64,000 nt of DNA from JACMLD01 sp039919885 (GTDB lineage: Bacteria; Bacteroidota; Bacteroidia; Chitinophagales; Chitinophagaceae). The notes beneath the pieces were generated by a model. That model worked only from the letters and a program-made list of their open reading frames with translations, made no database searches and was not told the origin of the DNA. Shown here piece after piece: positions 9,660-18,524 of this stretch (position 1 is its first letter; each line of letters opens with the position of its first letter). Both the position numbers and the translations under genes were made by a program. The DNA lies in the NCBI GenBank assembly GCA_039919885.1, contig JBDSEV010000005.1:1-64000 (forward strand), given 5' to 3'.

Positions 9660-9732
9660 AGCGCCCTGCCGGGATAGTCGCGGCCGGTGTGTTTGCCGAT
9701 AGGAATTTTGATGACAACCAATAAGAAAAGGA

Positions 9733-11028
9733 ATGAAATATTACAGCCTCAATAAACAATCACCCATCGTAGATTTCAAAACAGCTACCATCAATGGACA
9801 GGCGCCGGATAAAGGCTTGTATTTTCCTGAACAGGTGCCGCAGGTAAAGAAAGATCTCATTGATAATATAAATGAATACAGCAACGAAGCAATTGCCTAC
9901 AGCGTTATCAGCCCCTATGTAGGTGACGCGATACCTGAAAAAATACTGCAGCAGATAGTAGCGGAAACGGTTAATTTCTCTATACCACTGGTACCCATAA
10001 CCGAAAACATCGCATCGCTGGAATTATTTCACGGTCCTACCCTGGCGTTTAAAGACATCGGTGCACGGTTCATGAGCCGTTGCCTGGGTTATTTTGTAAA
10101 GGGAAATGATAAAAAAGTGACGGTATTGGTAGCTACCTCCGGTGATACTGGTGGTGCAGTTGCCAACGGTTTCTTTGACGTAGCCGGCGTGGATGTCGTT
10201 ATTTTATACCCGTCCGGTAAAGTGAGTTCCGTACAGGAAAAACAACTGACAACGCTGGGGAAAAACATACGGGCCATTGAGGTGGCCGGTAGTTTTGACG
10301 ATTGCCAGCAAATGGTTAAACAGGCCTTTACTGATACCGACATTAATAAAAAACTCTTCCTTACGTCCGCCAATTCTATCAATGTGGCGCGTTGGTTACC
10401 GCAACAGTTTTACTATTTTTTTGCATGGAAACAATGGGCCGATAAAACAACTCCCCCGGTTATTGCCGTTCCCAGTGGCAATTTCGGGAATATCTGTGCA
10501 GGTTTACTGGCATATACCAGCGGGTTGCCGGTAAAACATTTTATTGCCGCCTGCAATGCAAACAATACAGTGCCCGAATTCCTGAAGACATCCCACTACG
10601 AAATAAAAAAATCGGTGGCTACTATTTCCAATGCAATGGATGTGGGCAACCCCAGTAATTTTGTACGCATACTGGAATTGTTTCACCAGCAGCTGGGCGA
10701 CCTTAGAAAAGTACTGACCAGTTACAGCATCAGCGATGAAGACACCCGTACCGCGCTGAAAACGGTATACGATAAAACCCAGTACCTGATGGATCCGCAC
10801 GGTGCGGTTGGTTATACTGCGTTGCTGGATTACCTGCGTTCTCACCCCGGCAATAAAGGCATTTTCCTGGAAACGGCACACCCGGTTAAATTTTATGATG
10901 TGGTGGAACCAATCATTCATACGCCCGTACCCATCCCCGATGCAGTAAACGCTGTTCTAAAAAATAGAAAAGTAGCTGTAAGCATGAATGCAGATTATGA
11001 TGAACTGAAAACTTATTTACTGGCCTGA
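9733..11028 (+). CDS. thrC: Threonine synthase
   Basis: ThrC is the PLP enzyme that converts O-phosphohomoserine to threonine and phosphate. It is 431 residues long. The PLP lysine lies in HGPTLAFKDIG (Lys about 107). Other family marks are ATSGDTGGAVANGF, the phosphate-binding VPSGNFGN, and SNAMDVGNPSNF. Near the C-terminus LETAHPVKF is also typical. It is the last gene of the thr cluster; no convincing terminator is seen in the 174 nt before the convergent priA. Confidence 0.97.
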   Translation: MKYYSLNKQSPIVDFKTATINGQAPDKGLYFPEQVPQVKKDLIDNINEYSNEAIAYSVISPYVGDAIPEKILQQIVAETVNFSIPLVPITENIASLELFHGPTLAFKDIGARFMSRCLGYFVKGNDKKVTVLVATSGDTGGAVANGFFDVAGVDVVILYPSGKVSSVQEKQLTTLGKNIRAIEVAGSFDDCQQMVKQAFTDTDINKKLFLTSANSINVARWLPQQFYYFFAWKQWADKTTPPVIAVPSGNFGNICAGLLAYTSGLPVKHFIAACNANNTVPEFLKTSHYEIKKSVATISNAMDVGNPSNFVRILELFHQQLGDLRKVLTSYSISDEDTRTALKTVYDKTQYLMDPHGAVGYTALLDYLRSHPGNKGIFLETAHPVKFYDVVEPIIHTPVPIPDAVNAVLKNRKVAVSMNADYDELKTYLLA

Positions 11029-11202
11029 AAAGCCGGCCTGCTGCTGTTTGCGCCTGCGATACTATCATTGGTATCGCTGCCATCTTTGCTTCGTTGCCTG
11101 GAAATGTAAAAATGGGCAATCGTATTCAAAAGCGCATACTTTACATAAAAAAAACAGCAAGATTTTTTTCATACGCATCGTGCGGTTGTAGCAAAGTGGT
11201 GA

Positions 11203-13692
11203 TTACACCGGGTCAATATCCGGTACCACCTGCACGCTCCTGAACCGTTTGTCCGCATGCATCATGGCCGTAGCCGTATGAATAAATTGCTTGGCCTGTT
11301 GTATGGTGGCGCTGTCTTTTGGAAGTTTCAGCATCAGCTCCATCAAAAACAGATTGCGGACTTTATTTACGACGGGTTGCGCCGGGCCAATCATATAACC
11401 CGACAAATAGGGTTTTAACTGCGCGGCAAAAAAGATAGCTGCTGCATGTACGGTATCGGCATCGCGGTGCCTGAAAAGGATATTGATGATGCGCGAAAAC
11501 GGCGGATAAAAAAATTGCCGCCTTCCTTCTATTTCTTCCTGGTAAAAACTATTGTAATCATGTTGCTGTACCTGCAGCAGTATAGCATGGTTGGGATTGC
11601 GCACCTGTATCATTACTTTTCCCTGGATGTCTTTTCTTCCGGCCCTGCCGCTCACTTGTTCCATCAGCTGAAACCCCCGTTCGTTTACGCGGAAATCGGT
11701 AAAGCCTAAAATAGCATCCGCATCCAGTATTCCCACGAGGGCCACGTTTTCAAAATCGAGCCCTTTTACCACCATCTGCGTGCCCACCAGTATGTCTACA
11801 CGGCCTTGTTCAAATAGTTGAATTAATGCATCGTGCCCATGCTTGCCTTTTATACTATCCGCATCCATGCGTGCGATTTTTGCTTCCGGAAAAGTTTCCT
11901 GCAGGGTCTCTTCTATTTTCTCAGTACCAAAATTCTGCTGCGCAAACAAGTGGTTGCCGCAAGCTTCGCAGGTCTGCACCAGCGGGTACACCGTACCGCA
12001 ATAATGACAGAGCAGTTTGCCTTTTGTCTTATGGTAACTAAGCGATACATCGCATTGTGTACAATGCGGTATCCAGCCGCAGGTTTGACAAACCTGGTAG
12101 GGCGAATAACCGCGCCGGTTTTGAAAGAGGATGACTTGCTTTGCCTGCTGCAGGCTGCTGGTGATGGCCTCCTGCAAAGGCGGCGAAATAATGACCCTTG
12201 ATTTATCGGGCATTTTCATTTGCCGCGTATCTATCATTTCAATGGCCGGCATGGGTACATTGCCGAAACGTTCGGTCAACGTTACGCGTGCATATTTGCC
12301 GTTGGATGCATTGAAATAACTTTCTATCGAAGGGGTAGCGCTGCCCAGCAAAACTTTTGCTTCAAATAAAGAAGCAAAAAATATCGCGGCATCTCGTGCA
12401 TGGTAACGAGGTGCAGGATCCTGCTGCTTGTAGGAAGTATCATGTTCTTCATCGCAAATAACCAGCCCCAGCTGGTGAAAAGGAAGGAAGAGGGATGAGC
12501 GTGCCCCCAATACAATCCGCGCTTCGCCACTTTGTACTTTGTTCCATATTTCCACCCTTTCGTTCTGGCTGAACTTGGAATGATAAATAAGAATATAACC
12601 ACCGAAATGTTTTTGCAACCTGCGTATAACCTGTGCCGTTAGTGCTATCTCCGGCAGCATGTACAAAACCTGCTTGCCCTGCTGCAATGCCTGCTCCATC
12701 AACTTCATGTACACCTGTGTTTTGCCGCTGGAAGTAACCCCGTGCAGGAGGCACACATTCTTTTGTTGAAACCCTTCCTGCACCTGCTGCAACGCAATTT
12801 CCTGCGCGGCACTCAGTACAAAATCCAGGTTGATGGTTTTGGGTAACTGCTTCAGCCGGTCTACCGATCTTTTATCCAGCACCAATACATTTTTTTCTGT
12901 AAGGCCTTTTAATTGCGCAGCAGAAGCGCCGGATTTCTTCAGCAATTGTGCCTGCGTAACTTCACCTTCCGTTTTTGAAATATGGAGGTAAGCCAGCAAC
13001 AACTCCATCTGTTTGGGTGCGCGGCTCCAGTTGTTCAGCAGTTCGCTCAGTTCATGGTCCGTATTGTACTGCGGGTTTAGCAGCACATAGGTTTCTTTCT
13101 TCTCTTTGTAGTTTTGTTTCAGTTCCTCCCACACAAAACATACCCGTTTTTCAATCAGGCGTTTAATAACCGGGTACACATGGCTGGCATCCAGCACCTG
13201 TTGCACTTCGGCCAGTTTCAGTTCTTTTTTTATCAGCAGGGCTTCTGCTACCAGGTATTCATCGTTGTCAAGATTGCTGAAATCGTCGCCAGCTTCTTCA
13301 TTATACAACAGGATCGTTTCACTACTGAGCTTAAAATGGGTGGGCAAGGCGGCCTGCATCACTTCACCTTCGCTGCACAGGTAATAATTGGCTATCCATT
13401 GCCAGAGGCTTTGCTGCTGTGGAAATACAATGGGCTCGGTATCCAGCAAATTTAAAATTTCCTTTGGCGCAAACGATGCGGGCGCGTCTGTATGCACTCT
13501 TTTAACCAGCCCTGCATACTTTTTATTCTTGAGTACCACTTCCACCCGGCAGCCTGGTTTTACCTGTCCCTCCAGGTGCACGGGTACTGCCCAGGTGTAA
13601 TTGCGCGGCAGCGCAAGGGGAATGATTACTTCCGCAAAAAGGGTATTCTTTACTTTAAATAATTCGTTTGTATTAACTGATGGTTCTTCCAA
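11203..13692 (-). CDS. priA: Primosomal protein N' (replication restart helicase PriA)
   Basis: PriA recognises stalled forks, unwinds DNA 3' to 5' and loads the replicative helicase. The 829 residues contain an N-terminal DNA-binding region (PLALPRNYTW, GCRVEV), Walker A HGVTSSGKTQ (Lys about 323), the Walker B box ICDEEHD near 414-418, and a zinc-binding insertion with paired cysteines (CQTCGWIPHCTQC, CHYCG, CEACG). Helicase motifs IGTQMVVKGLDF and SGRAGRKD follow. It faces the thr operon convergently, and a -7 box lies about 50 nt before the ATG. Confidence 0.96.
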   Translation of the reverse strand: MEEPSVNTNELFKVKNTLFAEVIIPLALPRNYTWAVPVHLEGQVKPGCRVEVVLKNKKYAGLVKRVHTDAPASFAPKEILNLLDTEPIVFPQQQSLWQWIANYYLCSEGEVMQAALPTHFKLSSETILLYNEEAGDDFSNLDNDEYLVAEALLIKKELKLAEVQQVLDASHVYPVIKRLIEKRVCFVWEELKQNYKEKKETYVLLNPQYNTDHELSELLNNWSRAPKQMELLLAYLHISKTEGEVTQAQLLKKSGASAAQLKGLTEKNVLVLDKRSVDRLKQLPKTINLDFVLSAAQEIALQQVQEGFQQKNVCLLHGVTSSGKTQVYMKLMEQALQQGKQVLYMLPEIALTAQVIRRLQKHFGGYILIYHSKFSQNERVEIWNKVQSGEARIVLGARSSLFLPFHQLGLVICDEEHDTSYKQQDPAPRYHARDAAIFFASLFEAKVLLGSATPSIESYFNASNGKYARVTLTERFGNVPMPAIEMIDTRQMKMPDKSRVIISPPLQEAITSSLQQAKQVILFQNRRGYSPYQVCQTCGWIPHCTQCDVSLSYHKTKGKLLCHYCGTVYPLVQTCEACGNHLFAQQNFGTEKIEETLQETFPEAKIARMDADSIKGKHGHDALIQLFEQGRVDILVGTQMVVKGLDFENVALVGILDADAILGFTDFRVNERGFQLMEQVSGRAGRKDIQGKVMIQVRNPNHAILLQVQQHDYNSFYQEEIEGRRQFFYPPFSRIINILFRHRDADTVHAAAIFFAAQLKPYLSGYMIGPAQPVVNKVRNLFLMELMLKLPKDSATIQQAKQFIHTATAMMHADKRFRSVQVVPDIDPV

Positions 13693-13743
13693 ATGCGGGT
13701 GCTTCGTTTAAATTGTTTTACCACGTAAAATAGCAAATGGCTA

Positions 13744-13751
13744 CAAAGGTA
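13744..13751 (-). promoter_or_regulatory. Candidate -7 promoter box for priA
   Basis: On the minus strand TACCTTTG is a perfect TAnnTTTG match 51 nt before the priA ATG. No TTTG is found at 19 nt spacing. Confidence 0.4.
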
Positions 13752-13876
13752 CAGGAGGCGAGGGCAATCCGGCGATGCGTGTTGCTAAAGTTTCGGCACG
13801 GATCCCTTTGTCTTGTGGCGTTGCGTGGCACAATCCACTGCTGTACGCGGCGACTAACCAATACCGGATAATTGCA

Positions 13877-14626
13877 TCACTGACTACTTTCTTTGAGCGC
13901 CGCTTCCATCGTGGCATACACTTTTGCTTTCAGTTCCAGCATATCCTCCGGGGTCAATCCATCCACGGCTACCGGCTCCAGGAAAATGGCCCTGCATCTT
14001 CCAGGTGTAAAAGACAGCACACTGTTGTAATGCAGGCGCTTTACCGTGTCGGGAAAAATTACCGGCAACAAAGCTGTCTGCGTTTCTATGGCAATGCGGA
14101 ATGCGCCGTCATAAAATTCCTTCAGGGGTTTTCCGGTCTCGTTAAATGTACCTTCCGGGAAAATAAAAACAGAGATGCCTTTTTTGAGCACTGATTTCAA
14201 TTGCACCACACTTTTTTTACGTGCTTCCGGGCTCGAACGATCCACCATAATTGCACCATAGCGGTATAAAAAGCCAAAGACAGGCACTTTTGCAATTTCC
14301 ACCTTGCCGAGCGGGCGCGTAGGTTGCCGGATGGCTTTTACTATCATTGGAATGTCCATGTAAGAAATATGGTTGGCCACAAAAATGTAATGCGCGCCTT
14401 TTTCCGGCGCTGTGGTACGCCGCGTTTTTTTTAACCAGACGCCAATCAGCAGAAACCAGGCATCCGACCACCACCCGCAGATCCGGTAAATGATATTGCC
14501 GCCACGAATTTTTCCAAAAACAGCTGCCAACACCACAAAAGGAAAAATAACCAGCAGCAGCAATACAAAGGTCAGCATCGCATAGATGCTGTAAACAGCT
14601 TTAAAGAAACGTAGCATCAGGTGCAT
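13877..14626 (-). CDS. 1-acyl-sn-glycerol-3-phosphate acyltransferase (PlsC family)
   Basis: This membrane-associated acyltransferase is expected to acylate lysophosphatidate to phosphatidate in phospholipid synthesis. The 249 residues start with one or two hydrophobic segments (residues 12-38). The catalytic HX4D box is NHISYMD with His86 and Asp91. The glycerophosphate-binding motif FPEGTFNETG follows near residue 155. It ends 14 nt from the start of nothing else on its strand: the DUF4258-like gene lies upstream in transcription order with only a 14-nt gap, so the two may share a transcript. The PlsC family is clear; the exact acceptor lipid is inferred. Confidence 0.88.
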   Translation of the reverse strand: MHLMLRFFKAVYSIYAMLTFVLLLLVIFPFVVLAAVFGKIRGGNIIYRICGWWSDAWFLLIGVWLKKTRRTTAPEKGAHYIFVANHISYMDIPMIVKAIRQPTRPLGKVEIAKVPVFGFLYRYGAIMVDRSSPEARKKSVVQLKSVLKKGISVFIFPEGTFNETGKPLKEFYDGAFRIAIETQTALLPVIFPDTVKRLHYNSVLSFTPGRCRAIFLEPVAVDGLTPEDMLELKAKVYATMEAALKESSQ

Positions 14627-14640
14627 AAAGGGGACGGATA

Positions 14641-15075
14641 TTAGCGCTCATTTTTGTTTTCATCGCCCGGGCAATGGCATTCAAATTCAGTGTCGAGGTC
14701 AATACAGGTTACTACTTTGGTCTTCTCATCGCACTGGGCAAAGACCACCCGCAGGTGCTGGTTATCCGGTGCATACCCTTCCAGTGCGTAGGTAGGACAC
14801 GGACGGCCCTTCGCTTCACTCTTCCGGTAATTGATTGTTCCGTTTTTCAAGATGTACTGCACTTCGTCCCGGGTTATTTTTCTGCAGGCCATCCTGCATG
14901 TTGCATGCGCGGTGTACTCAAGGAAACTGACGCGCCTGTCGAGCCCGCTGTTTCGGTTAACCTTATCGGTTGTTGACGGCCCCGTATTGTAATCGCCATT
15001 GTTATTGCAGCGCATAATTGCCAGCGAAGCAATTACCAGTGCGCCAAGAAATATATACGGCAGGGCTTTTTTCAT
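14641..15075 (-). CDS. DUF4258-like small protein with an N-terminal membrane anchor
   Basis: The product has 144 residues. A single hydrophobic segment (about residues 5-21) ends in a cysteine (IMRC), which is not a canonical lipobox, so it may be either a membrane anchor or a lipoprotein signal. The C-terminal part has HATCRMACRKITRDEVQYILKNG-like spacing typical of DUF4258, then a glycine/tyrosine region and a Cys-containing tail (FECHCPGD). Seven cysteines beyond the anchor suggest disulfides or metal binding outside the cytoplasm (inference). It sits 14 nt upstream of the PlsC-family gene on the same strand. No function is known. Confidence 0.65.
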   Translation of the reverse strand: MKKALPYIFLGALVIASLAIMRCNNNGDYNTGPSTTDKVNRNSGLDRRVSFLEYTAHATCRMACRKITRDEVQYILKNGTINYRKSEAKGRPCPTYALEGYAPDNQHLRVVFAQCDEKTKVVTCIDLDTEFECHCPGDENKNER

Positions 15076-15405
15076 GCTTGTTTTTAATTTCGATGTAAGC
15101 TATAAAATTTTGTTTTTCAATCGATTATATAATGTTTTCGTATTTAAAAATAGATCCGTCCTTACTTATTTATTGCCAAAACACGCTGTCCGCTCGTTGA
15201 TGTGGGAAAGCGATCGCAGCGACAGTACAATTCCAGTCGCTCCAAAAACAAATTTAATGAGTGGAAACTACAAGTTGGTAAAACCCGGAACGAATTGCTG
15301 GTTGCGGGCCAAATAATTACGAGTTTTTTACTGCTATACCACCAATCTACCGTTTTGACGGATGTCCAAACAGAATTAACCTTTCCTTGCCCTACCTTCG
15401 CGGCC

Positions 15406-16677
15406 ATGGCAGCAGCAAAAACGGTGGCTTTTCACACATTGGGTTGTAAACTGAATTTTTCGGAAACCTCTGCCATTTCCCGGCTGCTGGAAAATGACGG
15501 TTTTGAAAAACGTGCCTTTGATGAACACGCTGATGTGTATGTTATTAATACCTGCTCAGTTACCGACAATGCCGACAAAGAATGCCGCCACCTGGTCCGC
15601 CGCATACAAAGAAAATCGCCGGAAAGCCTGGTCGTCATTACGGGTTGTTATGCACAGTTGAAGCCACAGGAAATTGCTTCTATTCCGGGTGTTGACCTGG
15701 TGCTGGGCGCGGCAGAAAAATTTAACATTGTACAGCATGTAAAAGAGCTCAGCAAAGGCGATTCTGCTAAAATCTGCAGTTGCGATATTGAAGAAGTAAA
15801 TGGTTTTAACGCGTCTTTTTCGATTAACGACCGTACGCGTACGTTTTTGAAAGTACAGGATGGTTGCAGTTACAATTGTTCTTTCTGCACCATACCCATG
15901 GCAAGGGGCAAAAGCAGGAGTGATACCGTGGCCAATGTGGTGGCGACCGCAGAAAAATTGGCGGCTGACGGGGTGCAGGAGATAATTCTGACGGGGGTTA
16001 ACCTGGGTGATTTTGGAAAAGGTGCCAGCGGTACAGCCGACCAGGAGAATTTTTATGATTTGGTAAAAGCACTCGATAATGTGCACGGCATAAAACGGTA
16101 CCGGATATCTTCTATTGAGCCGAACCTGCTCACCAATGAAATCATCGACCTGGTGGCCGGCAGCAGCAAGTTTATGCCGCATTTTCACATCCCGTTACAG
16201 AGTGGCAGCAATAAAATACTGGGGCTGATGCGCCGCCGCTACAAAAAGGATCTCTATGCAGAAAGGGTCAACTACATCAAAACAAAGATGCCGCATTGTG
16301 CCATTGGCGTAGATGTGATTGTCGGTTTCCCCGGTGAAACCGCGGACGATTTTAACGAAACGGCTGCATTTCTGCAGGAACTTGACATCTCCTATTTACA
16401 CGTTTTTACTTATTCTGAGCGTGACAATACCAAAGCCCTTGAAATACAACCGGTCGTACCCATCAATACCCGGTTGGAGCGCAATAAAATACTTCGTACG
16501 CTTTCTTATGTTAAAACGCAAAATTTTGGTCATCAGCATGTTGGACAAATACGCCCGGTATTATTTGAAGGTTATTCCCGCAATGCCATGATGGAGGGTT
16601 ATACCGATAACTACATACGAATTACCACCCCGCATCGCCCGGAATGGGTAAATAAAATAGTGGACTGGACAATATAA
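15406..16677 (+). CDS. mtaB: tRNA N6-threonylcarbamoyladenosine-37 methylthiotransferase MtaB
   Basis: MtaB is a radical-SAM methylthiotransferase that converts t6A37 to ms2t6A37 in ANN-decoding tRNAs. The start at 15406 gives 423 residues, beginning MAAAKTVAFHTLGCKLNFSE. The same frame stays open back to 15202, but that extension lacks family similarity. The N-terminal domain supplies three cluster cysteines (HTLGCKLN, NTCSVTD, ITGCYAQ). The radical-SAM CxxxCxxC is DGCSYNCSFCTIP, followed by GVNLGDFG and HIPLQSGSN. A C-terminal TRAM-like segment is present. A near-consensus -7 box TACCTTCG lies at 15393-15400, immediately before the ATG. Confidence 0.92.
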   Translation: MAAAKTVAFHTLGCKLNFSETSAISRLLENDGFEKRAFDEHADVYVINTCSVTDNADKECRHLVRRIQRKSPESLVVITGCYAQLKPQEIASIPGVDLVLGAAEKFNIVQHVKELSKGDSAKICSCDIEEVNGFNASFSINDRTRTFLKVQDGCSYNCSFCTIPMARGKSRSDTVANVVATAEKLAADGVQEIILTGVNLGDFGKGASGTADQENFYDLVKALDNVHGIKRYRISSIEPNLLTNEIIDLVAGSSKFMPHFHIPLQSGSNKILGLMRRRYKKDLYAERVNYIKTKMPHCAIGVDVIVGFPGETADDFNETAAFLQELDISYLHVFTYSERDNTKALEIQPVVPINTRLERNKILRTLSYVKTQNFGHQHVGQIRPVLFEGYSRNAMMEGYTDNYIRITTPHRPEWVNKIVDWTI

Positions 16678-16765
16678 TTATAACAATTGCAGGAAACTTT
16701 TTCGCCTTGTTTCCCGTTATAGTTTGGACCACCGTACCCTTATACATAAAAGACGACCGTACCTT

Positions 16766-17062
16766 ATGGACATTAAGAAATTCCAGGTAACCATCAGCTT
16801 CGAAATAGATGATGAGATCGATGAGCTGATTCCCAAACATCGAAAATATATCAACACGCTTATCAACAAAGAAGTAATCGACCACTACGCGGTGTCGCTG
16901 GAAAGCAAAAAAATATGGATCACCGTAAGCGCAGAAGACAAGGCAGCAGTAGATGAATACTTATCGAAATCCCCGTTGTTCAAATTCTGGATGTACGAAG
17001 TAGATGAGATCTACGTGCTGGACGGGCTCACCTACCGGTTACCGCATTTACAATTAAATTAA
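16766..17062 (+). CDS. Small protein of unknown function
   Basis: The product starting at ATG 16766 (MDIKKFQVTISFEID) has 98 residues. It is acidic, with alternating beta and alpha patterning (an IxFEID strand, a DELIPKHRKYINTLI helix, then KKIWITVSAED). This resembles small YciI/muconolactone-isomerase-like alpha-beta folds, but no family motif can be claimed. An upstream extension to 16724 uses a non-ATG start and looks non-coding. It follows mtaB by 88 nt on the same strand. No signal peptide or membrane segment is seen. Confidence 0.65.
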   Translation: MDIKKFQVTISFEIDDEIDELIPKHRKYINTLINKEVIDHYAVSLESKKIWITVSAEDKAAVDEYLSKSPLFKFWMYEVDEIYVLDGLTYRLPHLQLN

Positions 17063-17194
17063 GGCCGTTGCGGCTGCACCTTGCCCGCTACGCCAGCGCG
17101 GAAGACGTTTTGCGGTTGTAACCAAACGTAAAGTTTTCATTGCATGTAGTGCTACGCATACTATCCCGCAAAGGTTAATAAATTCAACATGTGC

Positions 17195-18514
17195 CTACTG
17201 CACTAAATCGCCACGCAATCTTCTTAATTCTGTTTCTGCCAGCTTTGTATTGTACCGCGCAGTAATCAGCCTGTTGTACGCAAGCTCTAAGCTACCCTGT
17301 GCTTCCCGCAGCTGAATAATGGTAGCCGCACCCAAACGCAGGGTCTGCAGTATAATCGATACATTTTCTTTTGCCAGGAGAATATTGTCTTCTTCCAGCG
17401 TCAGTGCTTTTTGTTGCTGTGTAAACGAAGTGAACGCATTGTTCACCTGAAGGTGCAGCAAAGAACGCTCCCGGTCGTAAATGAGCTGCTGGTAACGGAT
17501 ATCCAGCTGCGCTTGCTTCACCAGCCTTTTACCGGTAAAATTATTAAGGATGGGTGCGGCAATGGTTAAACCGTAATTGAACCCGTTGTTTTGGTTGAAA
17601 AGGAGCGAAAAATTATTGATAACAGTAGTGTTGTTCGTCCGACTGAAATTATACGCCGAATTAAATGCCAGCACGGGGTACAAGTCCGCTTTCCGTTCCT
17701 TCAGCGTGATTGCTGAAATATCAATATTTTTTTTGGCCACTTGCAGCAATGGGTTGGTCTTTTCAATATCCTGCTGAATATCCCCCAGGGCAAGTTCAGT
17801 GTTAATCGGGATACTGTCTTCCACATCATAAACTGTATTGGGCGCCACGTTCATGGCCTGGTTTAATTGTTCTTTTAGCTGGGCAATCAGCGTTTCCTGC
17901 GTCAGGATATTGGCGCGCTGTGCATTGAGATCTACCTTGCTTTGCAATACGTCCGGCTTCGCCCCCACTCCAATGTCCAACCGGTTTTGCGCAAGTTTTA
18001 CCCGTTCTTCACTTACCGACATCTGTTCCTGTATGGCCTTCAGCTGTTGCTTTTGTGCGGCGATGTTATAATAATTATTTATAACTGCGGCTACGGTGTT
18101 GGTCACCTGGTTTTTGATGGTGAGGCTGCCCAGCTTCACGTATTCTTCTGCTTTTTTTATGGTGGCAAACATTTTCAATCCGTCAAACAATACCCAGTTC
18201 AGGTTCAGTGCTGCGCCTAAATTATTTGAATGAATGCCATCCTGTTTTCTTTTGGTTCCGTCTGCCAGGGTCTGCCGCTGGTTGTTATTATTGAATAACG
18301 TAGATGCGCTGGCATTGACCTGGGGAAGAAAAGCTCCGTACCGGTAAGAATAATCCAGCGTCGCAACCATGGAATCATTTTTAGACAGTTGTATATCGTA
18401 ATTGTTTTTCAAAGACGTTGCAACGGCCTCTTCCAGCGTAAGCTTTTTTTGTGCTGATGCATCTGCACAGCAAATCAATATTGTGATGAATAAATAGGGT
18501 GCAGTCAATTTCAT
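17195..18514 (-). CDS. TolC-family outer-membrane efflux protein
   Basis: This is the outer-membrane channel of the tripartite efflux pump. A start at 18514 (MKLTAPYLFITILICC) gives about 439 residues with a Sec signal peptide ending ASAQ. The longer frame to 18574 would overlap the pump gene and lacks a signal at its start. Two TolC-type repeats are visible (LTLEEAVATSLKNNYDIQLSKND at the N-terminus and a second helical pair with LRLGAATIIQLREAQGSL near the C-terminus), with long alpha-helical coils between. The upstream RND gene ends 10 nt earlier. Order on the minus strand is adaptor, pump, channel. Confidence 0.9.
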   Translation of the reverse strand: MKLTAPYLFITILICCADASAQKKLTLEEAVATSLKNNYDIQLSKNDSMVATLDYSYRYGAFLPQVNASASTLFNNNNQRQTLADGTKRKQDGIHSNNLGAALNLNWVLFDGLKMFATIKKAEEYVKLGSLTIKNQVTNTVAAVINNYYNIAAQKQQLKAIQEQMSVSEERVKLAQNRLDIGVGAKPDVLQSKVDLNAQRANILTQETLIAQLKEQLNQAMNVAPNTVYDVEDSIPINTELALGDIQQDIEKTNPLLQVAKKNIDISAITLKERKADLYPVLAFNSAYNFSRTNNTTVINNFSLLFNQNNGFNYGLTIAAPILNNFTGKRLVKQAQLDIRYQQLIYDRERSLLHLQVNNAFTSFTQQQKALTLEEDNILLAKENVSIILQTLRLGAATIIQLREAQGSLELAYNRLITARYNTKLAETELRRLRGDLVQ

Positions 18515-18524
18515 GTACATATTT

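Noticed and set aside
15202..15405. N-terminal extension of mtaB
   Set aside because: The extension lacks family similarity; the start at 15406 fits the family and the promoter position.
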